DNA of 64,000 bases from an uncultured Acidobacteriota bacterium. GTDB taxonomy: Bacteria > Acidobacteriota > Blastocatellia > RBC074. Both the position numbers and the translations under genes were made by a program. This document shows positions 34,325-44,687 of the stretch, piece after piece. The first letter of the stretch is position 1, and every line of letters starts with the position of its first letter. The stretch is from assembly GCA_902825875.1 (NCBI GenBank), contig CADECP010000005.1, positions 122,302 through 186,301 on the forward strand, read 5' to 3'. The notes under the pieces are model-generated. The model saw nothing but the letters and a program-made list of their open reading frames with translations. It was not told the origin of the DNA and ran no database searches.

Positions 34325-34362
34325 GAAGCGGTGCAGTACAGGAAGCGGCTGCAACCTGGTTT
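34325..34362. repeat. copy of palindromic family A in the recF-gyrB gap
   Basis: GGTGCAGTACAGGAAGCGGC and the following CTGGTTT align with the element at 18143-18175 at most positions. The gap also contains CCGCTTGCTAATGCGCG. recF ends at 34414, right of the element. Confidence 0.55.
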
Positions 34363-34413
34363 GCACCAATAGTGATTAACCCGCTTGCTAATGCGCGTGG
34401 TGCCGACCCAGCC

Positions 34414-35502
34414 TCACGCGACACGACCGGCATCAACCATCAAGGTCGAAGCCCGTTGGCGATAACGATCGGCAATGGAACGCTTGGAGGTCGAGACGAT
34501 GGTCTGCGCTTTGCCATCCAGGTAATCGAGCAAAATTTCGATTCGTGTGCGGTCGAGTTCGGCATCAAGGTCATCTATCAGGAAAATTGGGTACTCTTCA
34601 AACGCCTGATAATAGACGCTCAACTGAGCTAATTCAAGAATCAATAAGGCGCTGCGTTGTTGTCCCGAACTGCCAAACCGCGCGATTTCATAACCATCCG
34701 AGAGGATTTCCAGATCGTCGCGGTGAGGGCCGACCAAGCTGTATCCAATGGCTATCTCGTTCTTCAGCCGTAAGTTGAGCCGTTCACGCAACAGCGCCGC
34801 GTAATCGCCCAAATCGCCTTTTCCTTCCAACGAAGACTTATAACGAACTCGGATTTCTTCCGCCTGAAACAGCGACGGATTCAGCGCCGTTTGCAGTTTC
34901 GCCAGGTAAGCAGTTCGCGCGGTGTGAACTTCGGTTCCGAACGCGATCAACTGCTCGTTCCAGGTTTCGATTTGCGGTTGGTAACGCAACGGATCATCGG
35001 CGTCAGAAGCTTCGCGCAGCAAAGCGTTTTTCTGTTTCAGCACCCGGTTGTATTCGTTCAGCGTGCCCAAATATGACGGCAACGTGCTGAACACGCCGCG
35101 ATCCAGAAACTTGCGCCTGGCGTCCGGCGCTCCGCGAACCACGTCCATTTCGTCTGCGGTGAAAGCGATGGCGTCCAAATTTCCCAGATAACGAACGACG
35201 GCTTCGCGTTTGCCGTTGACGAAGGTTTGCTTGGTCGTGGCTGTCAGCAGCAATTGAAGCTCTTTGGTCAGGTTTCCGCGTGCGACTGTGCCGCGCAGGA
35301 TGGCTTCGGATTCTTTGTGTTTGATCGCTTCGCGCGGATGCGAGGTGCGAAAGGATTTGGTCGTCGCCAGCAAATACGCCGCTTCCAGCCAACTGGTCTT
35401 GCCGTGGGCGTTCAAACCGTAAATGACATTCAGACCGGGAGAAAATTCGATTGCGCCGGAAAGATTGCGAAAATTGAGGGCTTCGATTCGGAGCAGGTGC
35501 AT
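34414..35502 (-). CDS. recF: DNA replication and repair protein RecF
   Basis: The 362-aa SMC-like ATPase loads RecA at gaps. Walker A is GLNAHGKTSW (~30-38); the usual G-x-NGxGKT is slightly altered (NAHGKT), as seen in several phyla. Other features are VGPHRDDLEI, the signature FGSSGQQRSALLILELA, and Walker B LIDDLDAELD. A heptad array (AAAAGTC/AAAAGGC units) abuts the start codon, so the 5' leader is T-rich and shows no Shine-Dalgarno. It is followed by gyrB after 108 bp. Confidence 0.95.
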   Translation of the reverse strand: MHLLRIEALNFRNLSGAIEFSPGLNVIYGLNAHGKTSWLEAAYLLATTKSFRTSHPREAIKHKESEAILRGTVARGNLTKELQLLLTATTKQTFVNGKREAVVRYLGNLDAIAFTADEMDVVRGAPDARRKFLDRGVFSTLPSYLGTLNEYNRVLKQKNALLREASDADDPLRYQPQIETWNEQLIAFGTEVHTARTAYLAKLQTALNPSLFQAEEIRVRYKSSLEGKGDLGDYAALLRERLNLRLKNEIAIGYSLVGPHRDDLEILSDGYEIARFGSSGQQRSALLILELAQLSVYYQAFEEYPIFLIDDLDAELDRTRIEILLDYLDGKAQTIVSTSKRSIADRYRQRASTLMVDAGRVA

Positions 35503-35536
35503 AAAAAGTCAAAAGTCAAAAGGCAAAAGTCAAAGT
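35503..35536. repeat. AAAAGTC heptad array touching the recF start codon
   Basis: Units AAAAGTC, AAAAGTC, AAAAGGC and AAAAGTC run directly from the base before recF ATG. The same units recur at 43848-43886. A short hairpin CGGATT/AATCCG (35556-35561/35569-35574) lies between the array and the upstream kinase-like gene. Confidence 0.85.
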
Positions 35537-35582
35537 TTGCTCCAAATATCGGTGACGGATTCGCGCTTAATCCGCCATTTCT

Positions 35583-36572
35583 TCAACTCAAGTGGGCGGC
35601 GTTGGACAGGTCGCGTTTGAATTCCAGCGCGCGTTGCGGACGATCCATCGGTTCTTTTTCCAGAGCGCGCAAAATCTCCGATTCGAGCATGGCGTTGATG
35701 TCTTTATTGAATTGGCGCAACGGCTGCGGTTTGTCGTTCAGCAGCTTGACGCCAAAATCGCCAACGCGCTTGGCCGCAAAAGGTGGCTGCCCGGCCAGCA
35801 TTTCATACGCGATGACTCCCAGACTGTATACGTCCGACCGCAAATCGGCTTCTTCGCCGCGAAACTGTTCGGGGCTTAAATATGTCGGACGCAAAGGCAG
35901 TTGCCCTTGCCCCTGCAACCGAGCCGTCGTGCCCGGAACGAACTGTTTGCCGCTGCCGAATTTGGTGAAACTGAACCCGACCATAATCACCAACGGATTT
36001 AACGAACCGGTGGTCGGTTCGGTTTTGAACGGCAGAATGATGCTTTCCGGTTTCAGGTCGCGGTGAACCAGCCCGGATTTGTGCGCGGCATCCAACGCAT
36101 CGCACATTTCCGAAAGCAGGTTGATGGCGGTCGGCACGTCGAATTTGCCTGTGCGCTGCATTTCTTCGCGCAGCGATTTGCCTTTGATGTATTCGCTGAC
36201 GACGTAGCCGGTGGCGTCCTGCAAAACGCCAAAATCCTGCACGGCGGCGACCAGTGGATTTTTGAACTGAAGAGCAAGTTGGGCTTCGCGGCGAAAACGA
36301 TCCTGTGCTCGCGGGTCGGCGATAACGCTGGCGCGGATGATTTTGACCGCAACTTCCTTGCCGGATTCCAGGCTGGTAGCGGCAAAGACTATGCCCGTCG
36401 CGCCTCGCCCCAGCACACGCTCAAGCTGGTAACGCGAATTGATCGTGTAAGGAATTCTTTCGACCGGAATCAGTTCGACCAGACAGTCACGGCAAAACTG
36501 CTGGTTCGGCGCATAACACGTTTTGCAGGACACACACATCCGCACGGTATCGGTCGGATCAAAGGCCGCCAT
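35583..36572 (-). CDS. Ser/Thr kinase-like protein, probable pseudokinase
   Basis: The 329-aa protein has an N-terminal zinc-ribbon-like Cys cluster (C13, C16, C19, C27, C30) and a Hanks-type kinase fold (~48-320). The glycine loop LGRGATGIV (54-62), Lys K77 (VAVK), Glu E96 and catalytic HRD (170-172) are kept. The magnesium ligands are lost: Asn of HRDLKPEN is S177, and the DFG Asp is Gly (GFS at 199-201). Activation segment LRPTYLSPEQFRGEEADLRS is normal. There is no membrane span. It is encoded upstream of recF and gyrB. Loss of both ligands suggests signal binding rather than catalysis, though atypical activity cannot be excluded. Confidence 0.85.
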   Translation of the reverse strand: MAAFDPTDTVRMCVSCKTCYAPNQQFCRDCLVELIPVERIPYTINSRYQLERVLGRGATGIVFAATSLESGKEVAVKIIRASVIADPRAQDRFRREAQLALQFKNPLVAAVQDFGVLQDATGYVVSEYIKGKSLREEMQRTGKFDVPTAINLLSEMCDALDAAHKSGLVHRDLKPESIILPFKTEPTTGSLNPLVIMVGFSFTKFGSGKQFVPGTTARLQGQGQLPLRPTYLSPEQFRGEEADLRSDVYSLGVIAYEMLAGQPPFAAKRVGDFGVKLLNDKPQPLRQFNKDINAMLESEILRALEKEPMDRPQRALEFKRDLSNAAHLS

Positions 36573-36757
36573 AACTCTTCTTCTCCCGTAAAGTTCAAAT
36601 TCATCAGCTTCAGACTTGGACGCTGGGGATGGCCGGAGATTACCACACCTGCCGCACCAATGCCGAGCTTGTGCCGCCAGAAAGCCGCGTCTACAATCGC
36701 CGCGTTTTCCGCAATTGCATTACCTTCAAAACCACATTTCAAAACCAGGAGATTTCT

Positions 36758-37633
36758 ATGTCCGACTTGACCCGCAGAGAATGGAGCAAGCTGGCGCTTG
36801 GCTCTTTGGCCGCTGCCGCTTTGCCGTTTGAAACCTTCGCCGTCCAAAAACTCAATTCCAAAGTGAAAGGCGTCCAGATTGGCGCGCAAAGTTACAGCTT
36901 CCGCGACCGTTCGTTGGAAGAAGCGATTAAAGGTTACGCCGAAACCGGCTTGAGCACGTGCGAGCTGTGGTCTGGCCATCTGGAGCCGAAAGGACTGGAT
37001 CGCGCTGGGCTTCGCACGTGGAGAACGACTACGCCGCTGAGCTTCTTCACGCTGGCCGGCGAGAAGTTCAAAAAAGCAGGGATTGATTTGTACGCACTGA
37101 ATTACAGCTTCCGCGACGATTACACCGACGAAGAAATCAATCGCGGGTTTGAAATCGCCAAAGCTCTGGGCGCGAAATGCCTGACGGCTTCGTCGAACGT
37201 CAGCACGGCCAAACGCATTGACCCTTTCGCCAAGAAACACAAAATGCGCGTCGGCATGCACAACCATTCCAACATCCGCCCGAACGAATTCGCCACGCCG
37301 GATGATTTTGCCAAAGCGATGGAAGGCAATTCCGAATACATCTGCATCAATCTGGACATTGGCCATTTCATCGCCGCTGGATTCGATCCGGTGGATTACC
37401 TGAAGAAAAACGCCGGACGCATCGTCACGCTGCACATCAAAGACCGCAAAAAGAATCAGGGCGAAAACACAGTCTTTGGGCTTGGCGACACGCCGATCAA
37501 AGAAGTCCTGCTGGCTTTGCAAAAAGGCGGCTGGAAGATTCCGGCCAACATCGAATACGAATACAAAGGCGCAGACACTGTTGCCGAAGTGAAGAAGTGT
37601 TACGAGTTCTGCCGCAAAGCGCTCGGAGCCTGA
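36758..37633 (+). CDS. Tat-exported sugar phosphate isomerase/epimerase-like TIM barrel
   Basis: The 291-aa product starts at ATG 36758 behind AGGAGA; a longer frame from 36629 lacks support. The N-terminus MSDLTRREWSKLALGSLAAA is a Tat-type signal with twin Arg. The AP-endonuclease-2/xylose-isomerase-like barrel shows MHNHSNI (metal His), ICINLDIGHFIAAG (Asp/His) and VTLHIKDRKK plus IEYEYKG. These fit divalent-metal sugar epimerases. The substrate is unknown. It diverges from the pseudokinase gene. Confidence 0.85.
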   Translation: MSDLTRREWSKLALGSLAAAALPFETFAVQKLNSKVKGVQIGAQSYSFRDRSLEEAIKGYAETGLSTCELWSGHLEPKGLDRAGLRTWRTTTPLSFFTLAGEKFKKAGIDLYALNYSFRDDYTDEEINRGFEIAKALGAKCLTASSNVSTAKRIDPFAKKHKMRVGMHNHSNIRPNEFATPDDFAKAMEGNSEYICINLDIGHFIAAGFDPVDYLKKNAGRIVTLHIKDRKKNQGENTVFGLGDTPIKEVLLALQKGGWKIPANIEYEYKGADTVAEVKKCYEFCRKALGA

Positions 37634-37654
37634 TGAATTGAAAACATCTGCCAA

Positions 37655-37720
37655 CCACAAAAAGCACAAAAGACACAAAAAGGAATCTGGTTTTGTTTTG
37701 TGCATTTTGCGCTTTTTGTG
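37655..37720. repeat. CACAAAA-unit inverted array
   Basis: Left arm CCACAAAAAGCACAAAAGAC (from 37655) and right arm ending GCGCTTTTTGTG (37720) are inverted, with units of 8-9 bp. The arms can pair imperfectly over ~26 bp. It fills most of the gap between the isomerase-like gene and the penicillin acylase gene. Confidence 0.8.
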
Positions 37721-37751
37721 ATTGCTCCTTCTTGATTGAGAGAACTGCTTT

Positions 37752-40154
37752 ATGAAGCCAACAAAACTCTTTGCCACAATCGCTCTGATTCTTCTTTCCA
37801 TCGCTTCGCTCGACCGTTCGCGCGTCGCCAGCCAATCGAAAAGCGATCTGGCGGCGAAGGCTCAAAGTGTGTTGTCGCAAACTTCCGGCACGTTGAAACT
37901 TTCCGGCCTGAAGAAACCTGTGCGCGTGCTACGCGATGAATGGGGCATCGCGCACATTTACGCCGAATCGCAGGACGATTTGTTTTTCGCGCAAGGCTTT
38001 GTCGCGGCTCAGGATCGGCTATGGCAAATGGATTTGTGGCGTCGGCAGGGCGAAGGCAAGTTGGCGGAAATTCTGGGAGCCAGCGCCGTTGAACGCGACA
38101 AGTTCGCGCGGCTGGTTCGCTATCGCGGCGACATGAAAGCCGAATATGAGTCTTACGCGCCGGACGCCAAATCAATCATCGAGGCGTTCGTGCGCGGAGT
38201 GAACGCGCAGATCGCGTTGGTCAAAACTTCCGGCAAATTGCCGATTGAATTTCAGCTTGCGGGATACGAACCCGAATTGTGGACGCCCGAAGTTTGCCTG
38301 ACGCGAATGGCCGGATACGTCATGACGCGCAACGCTTCCAGTGAAATTCAGCGCGCTGTGCTGGCACGCGAACACGGCAAAGAGTTCGTGGACGAATGGA
38401 TGGAAACCGAGCCGAAGCGCAAGCTGGAACTTCCCGAAGGTTTGGACTTGGCAGGTATTGATTCGAAAATTCTGGCCGGAGCCAACGCCGCAGGAGCCGC
38501 CGTCAATTTCGCACCGAATCAAAACTCCAAAGACGGCAGCAACAATTGGGTGATTGACGGCACGATGAGCGCGACGAGAAAACCGCTGCTGGCCAACGAT
38601 CCGCACCGCACGATTGCGCTGCCTAGCCTGCGGTATCTGGTTCACCTGAACGCTCCGGGTTGGAACGTCATCGGCGCGGGCGAACCTTCGCTGCCCGGAG
38701 TCGCCGCTGGTCACAATGAACGAGTCGGATTCGGCTTCACAATTGTCGGGATTGACCAGCAAGACCTTTACGTCGAAGAAACCAACCCCGCCAATCCAAA
38801 CGAATATCGCTGGCAAGGCAAATGGCAGCCGATGCACATTGAGCGCGAACAGTTGAAAGTGAAAGGCGAATCCACGCCGCGCGAAGTTGAACTGAAATTC
38901 ACTCAGCACGGCCCCGTCGTTTACGAAGACGCCAAGCTGCATCGAGCTTATTCATTGAAATGGGTTGGCAGCGAACCGGGCACGGCTGGTTATCTGGCTT
39001 CGTTGTCGCTGAACCGCGCACAGAATTGGCCGGAGTTTTTGAAAGCTTTGGAGCGTTGGAAAGTGCCGTCAGAAAATCTGGTTTATGCCGACGTTGACGG
39101 CAACATCGGCTGGGTCGCCGCTGGAATGACTCCGATTCGCAAAGGCCCAAATGGTTCAAGTTGGTCGGGCTTGCTGCCTGTTCCCGGTAACGGCAAATAC
39201 GAATGGCAAGGCTTTTTGCCGCTCAAGGATTTGCCGCAAACCTACAACCCGGCGAAGCATTACATCGCCACAGCCAATCACAACATCCTGCCGTCGGGTT
39301 ACAACACAGAGCTTGGTTATGAATGGTCAAACCCGACGCGCTTTTTGCGAATTGATGAAGTGTTGGGCGCGGCGAAAACCAAACTGAATGTCGAGGACTT
39401 TCAGCGATTGCAGCACGACGAAGTTTCGCTGAATGCCCGCGCGCTGACCGCCGTGCTGCGCGAAGCCAAAAACGCTCCGGCAGAGTTGCAACCATTTGTT
39501 GAACTGTTGTCCAAATGGGATTGGCGGCTTCGCAAAGATTCCGCAGCAGCCGCGCTTTATGAAGTCTGGTTGCCGAAATTGGCTCCGGCAATTTTCAAAA
39601 CCCACGTTCCCGAATCGGCTTGGCGAACGGTTGGTAGCCGCATTCAACCCGGCAAGGTGGTTGAGACCTTGCAAAGCGCCTCGCAGCGGTGGTTCGGCAA
39701 AGACGCTACTGTCAGCCGAGATGCGTTGATCTGGAAAACTCTGGCTGAGTCAGTTGACGAAGCGAAAAGGCTGTTGGGCGCTGACCCGGCGAAATGGCGA
39801 TGGGGAACACTGCACGTCGCACCGTTCAATCACGCGCTGGCGACGGACGCCGACCGCCGTGCGCTGTTCAACTTGCCGGCACCAGAACGTGGAGGCGACG
39901 GCAACACTGTCAACAACACCAGCGGCGCGAACTTTCGACAAGGTCACGGAGCTTCGTTCCGCGAAATTCTGGATGTGGCAGATTGGGATCGCTCGGTGGG
40001 AACCAATGTGCCGGGCCAATCGGCTCAACCGGGAAGCAAGCATTACGGCGATTTGTTGCCGCTGTGGGGTGACGGCAAATACTTCCCGCTTCTGTACAGC
40101 AAAGCGAAAGTCGAAGCGGCGGCGAAAGATCGGCTGACGCTGGAACCAAAATAG
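37752..40154 (+). CDS. penicillin acylase family protein (Ntn-hydrolase)
   Basis: The 800-aa exported precursor (signal [15 protein letters not shown]) belongs to the S45 peptidase/acylase family. The alpha region has [20 protein letters not shown] and [22 protein letters not shown]. Self-cleavage is expected at [11 protein letters not shown], which exposes the beta-chain nucleophile Ser263; LANDPHRTI is conserved after it. The enzyme hydrolyses N-acyl bonds, such as acyl-homoserine lactones or beta-lactams; the substrate cannot be told. It converges with the MetX-like hydrolase gene. Confidence 0.93.
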   Translation: MKPTKLFATIALILLSIASLDRSRVASQSKSDLAAKAQSVLSQTSGTLKLSGLKKPVRVLRDEWGIAHIYAESQDDLFFAQGFVAAQDRLWQMDLWRRQGEGKLAEILGASAVERDKFARLVRYRGDMKAEYESYAPDAKSIIEAFVRGVNAQIALVKTSGKLPIEFQLAGYEPELWTPEVCLTRMAGYVMTRNASSEIQRAVLAREHGKEFVDEWMETEPKRKLELPEGLDLAGIDSKILAGANAAGAAVNFAPNQNSKDGSNNWVIDGTMSATRKPLLANDPHRTIALPSLRYLVHLNAPGWNVIGAGEPSLPGVAAGHNERVGFGFTIVGIDQQDLYVEETNPANPNEYRWQGKWQPMHIEREQLKVKGESTPREVELKFTQHGPVVYEDAKLHRAYSLKWVGSEPGTAGYLASLSLNRAQNWPEFLKALERWKVPSENLVYADVDGNIGWVAAGMTPIRKGPNGSSWSGLLPVPGNGKYEWQGFLPLKDLPQTYNPAKHYIATANHNILPSGYNTELGYEWSNPTRFLRIDEVLGAAKTKLNVEDFQRLQHDEVSLNARALTAVLREAKNAPAELQPFVELLSKWDWRLRKDSAAAALYEVWLPKLAPAIFKTHVPESAWRTVGSRIQPGKVVETLQSASQRWFGKDATVSRDALIWKTLAESVDEAKRLLGADPAKWRWGTLHVAPFNHALATDADRRALFNLPAPERGGDGNTVNNTSGANFRQGHGASFREILDVADWDRSVGTNVPGQSAQPGSKHYGDLLPLWGDGKYFPLLYSKAKVEAAAKDRLTLEPK

Positions 40155-40249
40155 TTTTTCGACAGGATTTACAAGATTGCACAGGATTGGCAAAGCAGAA
40201 ATCAATTGCCTTTTTCAATCCTGAAAATCCTGTGAATCCTGTCGAAAAG
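40155..40249. repeat. ACAGGATT-unit inverted array between convergent genes
   Basis: The left arm (CGACAGGATTTACAAGATTG and onward, units of 9-10 bp) is the inverse of the right arm (CAATCCTGAAAATCCTGTGA onward to GTCGAAAA). With T-runs and A-runs at both ends it probably terminates both convergent genes. Confidence 0.85.
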
Positions 40250-40251
40250 TT

Positions 40252-41325
40252 TTACGGCTTCTTTGATTCTTCGAGCAGATCGGCCAAATGTTGTTTCCAC
40301 AACGCAGGTAGAGAATGTGTGCCGTGACCTCTTGTCTGGTCGCTGATTGGAATCAGTATGAAACGGCCACGTTTGACGCGCTTGATTTCGCGTTCGGCAA
40401 CGCCCAGTTCCGGCGGGTTGACTTGATCGTCGGCGGAGTTAATGGCCAGCAGCGGCGCTTTGATCGTTTCCAGCAACGGCTGTGGGTTGTAATCGCGCGA
40501 AGCCGCGAACTGATAAAGCATATCGTTCGCGTCTTTGCCTCTGACGGCATTCGCCACCGCGTTGTCGAACATCTTGTCGGCGTCTTCGCGCGTTGGAGCC
40601 TGTTTCTGTTGCTGCAACGGAATGCTGCCCATCACCAGCAAAGTGTAGTTGGCAGCAATCAATCCGCGAGGTTGTTGTTTGTAATCGCCGCCCATCCATT
40701 CGGGGTCTTTGGCGATGGAATCAATCACCATCCGCCGAAAGTAACGATTGCGCCCAGCAATCTGCACAGGCAAGCTGGCCAGCGGCATCAGCGCGTCCAT
40801 AAAGTCAGGATACTTTTCGCCCCAAACCCAGGTGTGCATTCCGCCCATCGAAGTTCCCATCACCAGCCGCAAATGATTCACACCCAGATGTTCGGTCAGC
40901 AATCTGTATTGCGCCGTAATCATGTCGTTGTAGTTGTAATGCGGAAATTTCGCGCGCAGGCCGTCGCTGGGTTTTGAAGACTGGCCGTGGCCGATGCCGT
41001 CCGGCAGGATGATGAAGTATTTTGCCGCGTCCAAAAGCTGGCCTTCGCCAAACAACACCCCAGCAAATTGCTGCGACAGAAACTGCCGACCGGTTCCGCC
41101 TGTGCCGTGGCCGACCCAAACGGCGTTGGTGACTTTGCCGGAAGCGTCTCGCTGCGGTTTGCCAAGCGTGCGGTAATGCAGCCGCAGTTCCGGCAAGGTT
41201 TCTCCGCTTTCAAACTTGAAGTCACGAATCGTGAAATCGCCTTCAGTTGGCGTCAGTTGTTGCGCAGAAACAGAAAGACTGGCAAACAACAAAACCAGCA
41301 AAACGATGATTGGGCTTTTGCTCAT
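40252..41325 (-). CDS. exported alpha/beta hydrolase, MetX-like
   Basis: The 357-aa protein has a signal peptide (IIVLLVLLFASLSVSAQQ). The fold matches the homoserine O-acetyltransferase (MetX) superfamily: NAVWVGHGTGGTG, nucleophile Ser159 in MGTSMGGMHTW, acid Asp in INSADDQVNP and His in RGHGTHSLP. MetX itself is cytoplasmic, so export argues for a hydrolase with another substrate. It has no biosynthetic neighbours. It converges with the penicillin acylase gene. Confidence 0.85.
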   Translation of the reverse strand: MSKSPIIVLLVLLFASLSVSAQQLTPTEGDFTIRDFKFESGETLPELRLHYRTLGKPQRDASGKVTNAVWVGHGTGGTGRQFLSQQFAGVLFGEGQLLDAAKYFIILPDGIGHGQSSKPSDGLRAKFPHYNYNDMITAQYRLLTEHLGVNHLRLVMGTSMGGMHTWVWGEKYPDFMDALMPLASLPVQIAGRNRYFRRMVIDSIAKDPEWMGGDYKQQPRGLIAANYTLLVMGSIPLQQQKQAPTREDADKMFDNAVANAVRGKDANDMLYQFAASRDYNPQPLLETIKAPLLAINSADDQVNPPELGVAEREIKRVKRGRFILIPISDQTRGHGTHSLPALWKQHLADLLEESKKP

Positions 41326-41379
41326 AGAAAACTCCGGGTTGGTGGTTGATAAATAGTGACGGAACTACCGCAATAACAG

Positions 41380-41417
41380 AAAAGACGGAAAAGGAATCAA
41401 TCCAGTTTCCGTCTTTT
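41380..41417 (-). terminator. 12-bp-stem terminator-like hairpin
   Basis: AAAAGACGGAAA (41380-41391) pairs perfectly with TTTCCGTCTTTT (41406-41417). It lies between the peroxidase gene end (41462) and the hydrolase start (41325). Confidence 0.65.
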
Positions 41418-41461
41418 GGCTCTTTCCGATTGCCCGGTATTTTCGCTGATCCGTTGAAAGC

Positions 41462-42736
41462 TTACTTTCCGACCACGGGCAAACCGCTCGGCACAGAAGC
41501 CGGCACAACCGGCGGCGGTGAAAGATCATTCAGCGTTTTCAGAAACGCAACCAAGTCTTTCTTTTGTTGCTCGGTCAAATCCAGTTTGGCTACTTTGGAA
41601 TCCTGGCTGTAAGCATCCTGCCCGCGCCCGCGCCCGCCACCGTCGTTATAAAACTCAACGACTTCTTCCAACGTCTTAAAGGCTCCGTTGTGCATGTACG
41701 GCGCAGTGCGTTCGACGTTGCGAAGTCCGGGCGTTTTGAACATCCCAAAGCCATCTTGCCTACGCAGCACGGCTCCGAAACCAGGGTCAGGATCAATCGG
41801 CGAAGCCTTGTCCGGTGAAGTCGTCGTTCCAATCGAAGACAAAACTCCGTCGTGAAAATGCGGCGGCGTGTGGCAAACGGCGCATTGACCTTGCCCCATA
41901 AACACCACAAACCCGCGCAACTGTTCAGTCGTCAGCGCATCGTCTTTGCCTTTGGCAAAATGATCGTAGCTGGTTTCGGTGATGTTCAGTTTGCGTTCAA
42001 ACGCCGAAATCGCACGAGCGATGTTTTGCAAATTGATCTCGATTCCGTCGTTTTGCGTTTTGAACCCAAAAGCTTTGCCAAACAGCTCGCGGTAACGCGG
42101 AATCGCTCTGAGCCGTTTCAATAACTCTGCCAGATTTTGCTGGTTCATTTCGTTTTCGGCAAACAACGGAACCAGCACCTGCTCTTCCAGCGTGCGAACG
42201 CGGCCATCCCAGAATTGAAACTCGTTGAATGCGACGTTGAAAATGCTGGGCGTGTTACGCGGAAGCTCCGCCCCTGAGCCTGCGCGATGTGCGCCGTAAC
42301 CTCGCCCTCCTGCGCCAACGCCTTTTGGCAATCCATCGGCCATTCCGAAATCCGGGTGATGGCACGACGCGCAAGAAGTTGTTTTATCAGCCGACAAAAT
42401 CGGATCGAAAAACAACTGATAACCGAGTTCCACTTTGGACGATTCGCCCAGATTGTTGCGCGGTTCCACAGGCGCAGTGATTTGCTGGACGCTTTCCGAA
42501 GCCAGCACGGCGCGCGCTAATCGCAACCATTCCGCACGGTCTTCCGGCGTAGTCGTTTTGGCCAGCGCCGTGATTTGTTCGGTCGTCAACGCGGCTTCGC
42601 TTGTCGAAAAATACCGGTACGCCTGAACTCCGCCGACAGCCAGAACGATGAACAAGCTGACGAGAACCAGCTTCAGAACCTTCGCCTGACTTTGCATTGA
42701 GTTGAGATTTTCCATCTTGGATTTAGGTGTAGCCAT
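41462..42736 (-). CDS. di-haem cytochrome c peroxidase (MauG/CcpA type)
   Basis: The 424-aa protein has an N-terminal membrane anchor ([18 protein letters not shown], ~19-37) and two haem c sites, CASCH (122-126) and CAVCH (285-289). Distal features are [20 protein letters not shown] and [16 protein letters not shown], typical of the peroxidase family. It should reduce hydrogen peroxide in the periplasm with electrons from c-type donors, or have MauG-type substrate oxidation. It is on the same strand as the VWA gene, separated by 78 bp. Confidence 0.93.
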   Translation of the reverse strand: MATPKSKMENLNSMQSQAKVLKLVLVSLFIVLAVGGVQAYRYFSTSEAALTTEQITALAKTTTPEDRAEWLRLARAVLASESVQQITAPVEPRNNLGESSKVELGYQLFFDPILSADKTTSCASCHHPDFGMADGLPKGVGAGGRGYGAHRAGSGAELPRNTPSIFNVAFNEFQFWDGRVRTLEEQVLVPLFAENEMNQQNLAELLKRLRAIPRYRELFGKAFGFKTQNDGIEINLQNIARAISAFERKLNITETSYDHFAKGKDDALTTEQLRGFVVFMGQGQCAVCHTPPHFHDGVLSSIGTTTSPDKASPIDPDPGFGAVLRRQDGFGMFKTPGLRNVERTAPYMHNGAFKTLEEVVEFYNDGGGRGRGQDAYSQDSKVAKLDLTEQQKKDLVAFLKTLNDLSPPPVVPASVPSGLPVVGK

Positions 42737-42814
42737 AACGTTTTTGTCAGTGTTATCAGGGTTATGGGGTCATCGGGGCGGGATAATTTTGGTGAGGCGA
42801 CAACAGGGTTCCAC

Positions 42815-43885
42815 TCATTTCGGGTAATAGCCAAAACGAGTAGCGGCACGATAACCAGGCGTTTTGACTTTGACGCGCACCGAACGGTAACTGCCGTCGC
42901 GTGTCGGGTTGGTCGGCGTGTAAAAGATCAAATACTGGCTCCGCAATTCGTCGGCGACTTGCTGGTAAGCACTGGTCAGATCGTCAAAACTGTCCGGCAA
43001 AAAGATTCTGCCGCCGGTTTCTTCGGCAATGCGCGTCAGGTAACGTTCGCTCGAATCAAGTTCGGCCAGTGCCATTTTCAACCCGTCAATCCGCAGTTGA
43101 TTGGATGCTCCCGAAGCCGAATTTTTCAGATAAAAGTCCAGCTTGTCGCGGTCGGTGCGACCTTGAATGCGGGTTTTGCTGACAACGTAAACGGCGGTTT
43201 CCTCTTCAACCAGCGTGCGAAACGCTCGTTCGGAAGTGGTCGAACCGCGTCCGCTGTCAATGCCGTCGGTCAACACAATTACTGCTTTGCGACCTGTCAC
43301 CTGGCTCAGTTGTTCTTTGGCGGCCAGATACAGCGCGTCATTGAACTTGGTGAACATGCCCGTTCCCAGCCGGTTCATCGCGCGTTTCAGCGTGTTGCGG
43401 TTGCTGGTCCAGTCCTGCACCAGTTCGACAATGTCGTCGAAGCGGATCAAACAAATTTTGTCTTCGGGGTCGAGTTGATTGATGAAGTTGAGCGCGGCGG
43501 CTTTGAAATCTTCCAGTTCGCGTGTGACGCTGCTGCTGGTGTCAATCAACAGCACGACGTGAACCGGCATTCGTTTCAGCGTGAAGGAAGAAATCGGCTG
43601 CGGAATGCCGTCTTCGTAAATGGCGAAGTCTTCGGCTTTCAGATTGGCGGCAAATTGTCCTGCCGAATCCCGCACGGTGACAGGCAACAACACTTCGGAA
43701 GTTTCAATGGCGATGGTGTCGCCGGAGCTTTCTTTGCCCTCTTTGGCTGGAGGTTTCTGGGATTTGTCCTGTTCGCGTTTCGGCGTTTGCGCGCAAACCA
43801 CAACCGCCGCACTGACAAAAATCACGAAGAGTAAAGCCAGCCCACTTTTGATTTTTGACTTTTGCCTTTTGCCTTTTGCTTTCAC
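42815..43885 (-). CDS. VWA domain protein, acidobacterial exported type
   Basis: The 356-aa product starts at GTG 43885, which overlaps the upstream stop as GTGA, so translation is coupled. A Lys-rich N-terminus ([15 protein letters not shown]) precedes the hydrophobic segment [16 protein letters not shown]. The VWA domain (~105-300) has the MIDAS DTSSS (115-119) and later [11 protein letters not shown]. The region before it ([20 protein letters not shown]) is the fold usual in VWFA-related acidobacterial proteins. It is the last gene of the Tad locus. Its basic N-terminus is encoded by a heptad repeat array. Confidence 0.85.
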   Translation of the reverse strand: MKAKGKRQKSKIKSGLALLFVIFVSAAVVVCAQTPKREQDKSQKPPAKEGKESSGDTIAIETSEVLLPVTVRDSAGQFAANLKAEDFAIYEDGIPQPISSFTLKRMPVHVVLLIDTSSSVTRELEDFKAAALNFINQLDPEDKICLIRFDDIVELVQDWTSNRNTLKRAMNRLGTGMFTKFNDALYLAAKEQLSQVTGRKAVIVLTDGIDSGRGSTTSERAFRTLVEEETAVYVVSKTRIQGRTDRDKLDFYLKNSASGASNQLRIDGLKMALAELDSSERYLTRIAEETGGRIFLPDSFDDLTSAYQQVADELRSQYLIFYTPTNPTRDGSYRSVRVKVKTPGYRAATRFGYYPK

Positions 43886-43886
43886 T
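43848..43886. repeat. AAAAGGC heptad array inside the VWA gene start
   Basis: On the minus strand AAAGCAAAAGGCAAAAGG continues through AAAAGTC and AAAAATC units. It is the same unit family as 35503-35536 but lies in coding sequence, giving the Lys-rich start of the VWA protein. Confidence 0.8.
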
Positions 43887-44637
43887 TCGATTCATCCATC
43901 GCCGTTTTCATGGCTGACAGCACACGGTCTGTGACACGATTCTTTTTCAAATCTTCGACGGCTTTTGGCGAAAGGTCGAAATCCACCTGCGAAGTTTCGA
44001 TCTTGCGAATGATCGTGCCTTCAGAAAAACCGGCTTGCACCATTTCCAGCACGCCTTGATTGCTCAGACGAGGAGCGCGTTCCAGTTTCGGAGTCGCGCC
44101 GCCTTCGCTGGGCGGGCGAATGATCCGCACCGAAGCCGATCCCATCAATTCGCTGGAATCTTCGCGTTCGCCATTTGGGCCGACGCCGCGCGAACGAGCT
44201 TTGCTTTTGCCGCCGGATTGCGAACCGAAAATGGTCGCTTCGTTTTCTTTCTGGCGAGCTTCTTTTTCGGTGGGCAGTTCTTTGAAAATTTGCGAGCCGT
44301 TAAAAAAAGCGTCGTCGTCTTTGGAAAAGAAATCGTCGTTGCGCAAGGTGGTCATTCGCTGAGCGATGTCACGGCGATTGGTGATTTCGATCATTTCTGA
44401 AATGATGCGCTCGCTGACGCCGCGTTTTTTCAATTCCACCAGTTTCAGCGTGCTGATGTCGAACGCAGTTTCCGACGAACGAATCAATGTGACGATGGTG
44501 CGTTCCTTGAATCCGGCTTTGGTCAGGCTGACGATGGAATCGTTGGTCAGAACTTCGCGCGAGCGGGAATCCTGCGCGTAACTTACGCTCGCCACAGCAA
44601 GCAAAATTACGAGACACAGAGGGACGAGATACTTCAT
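43882..44637 (-). CDS. helical-repeat exported protein
   Basis: The 251-aa product has a signal peptide ([21 protein letters not shown]). Two similar helical units flank a charged linker: ~32-83 ([39 protein letters not shown]) and ~193-245 ([38 protein letters not shown]). The linker is Lys/Glu/Ser rich. I do not recognise a named family, but the repeat recurs in acidobacterial periplasmic proteins. Its stop overlaps the next start by 4 bases. Confidence 0.65.
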   Translation of the reverse strand: MKYLVPLCLVILLAVASVSYAQDSRSREVLTNDSIVSLTKAGFKERTIVTLIRSSETAFDISTLKLVELKKRGVSERIISEMIEITNRRDIAQRMTTLRNDDFFSKDDDAFFNGSQIFKELPTEKEARQKENEATIFGSQSGGKSKARSRGVGPNGEREDSSELMGSASVRIIRPPSEGGATPKLERAPRLSNQGVLEMVQAGFSEGTIIRKIETSQVDFDLSPKAVEDLKKNRVTDRVLSAMKTAMDESK

Positions 44638-44687
44638 AAAATTCCTCCTTCTCTGTTGGTGAGGGATAGGGGGTTAAAACTTTTCGT

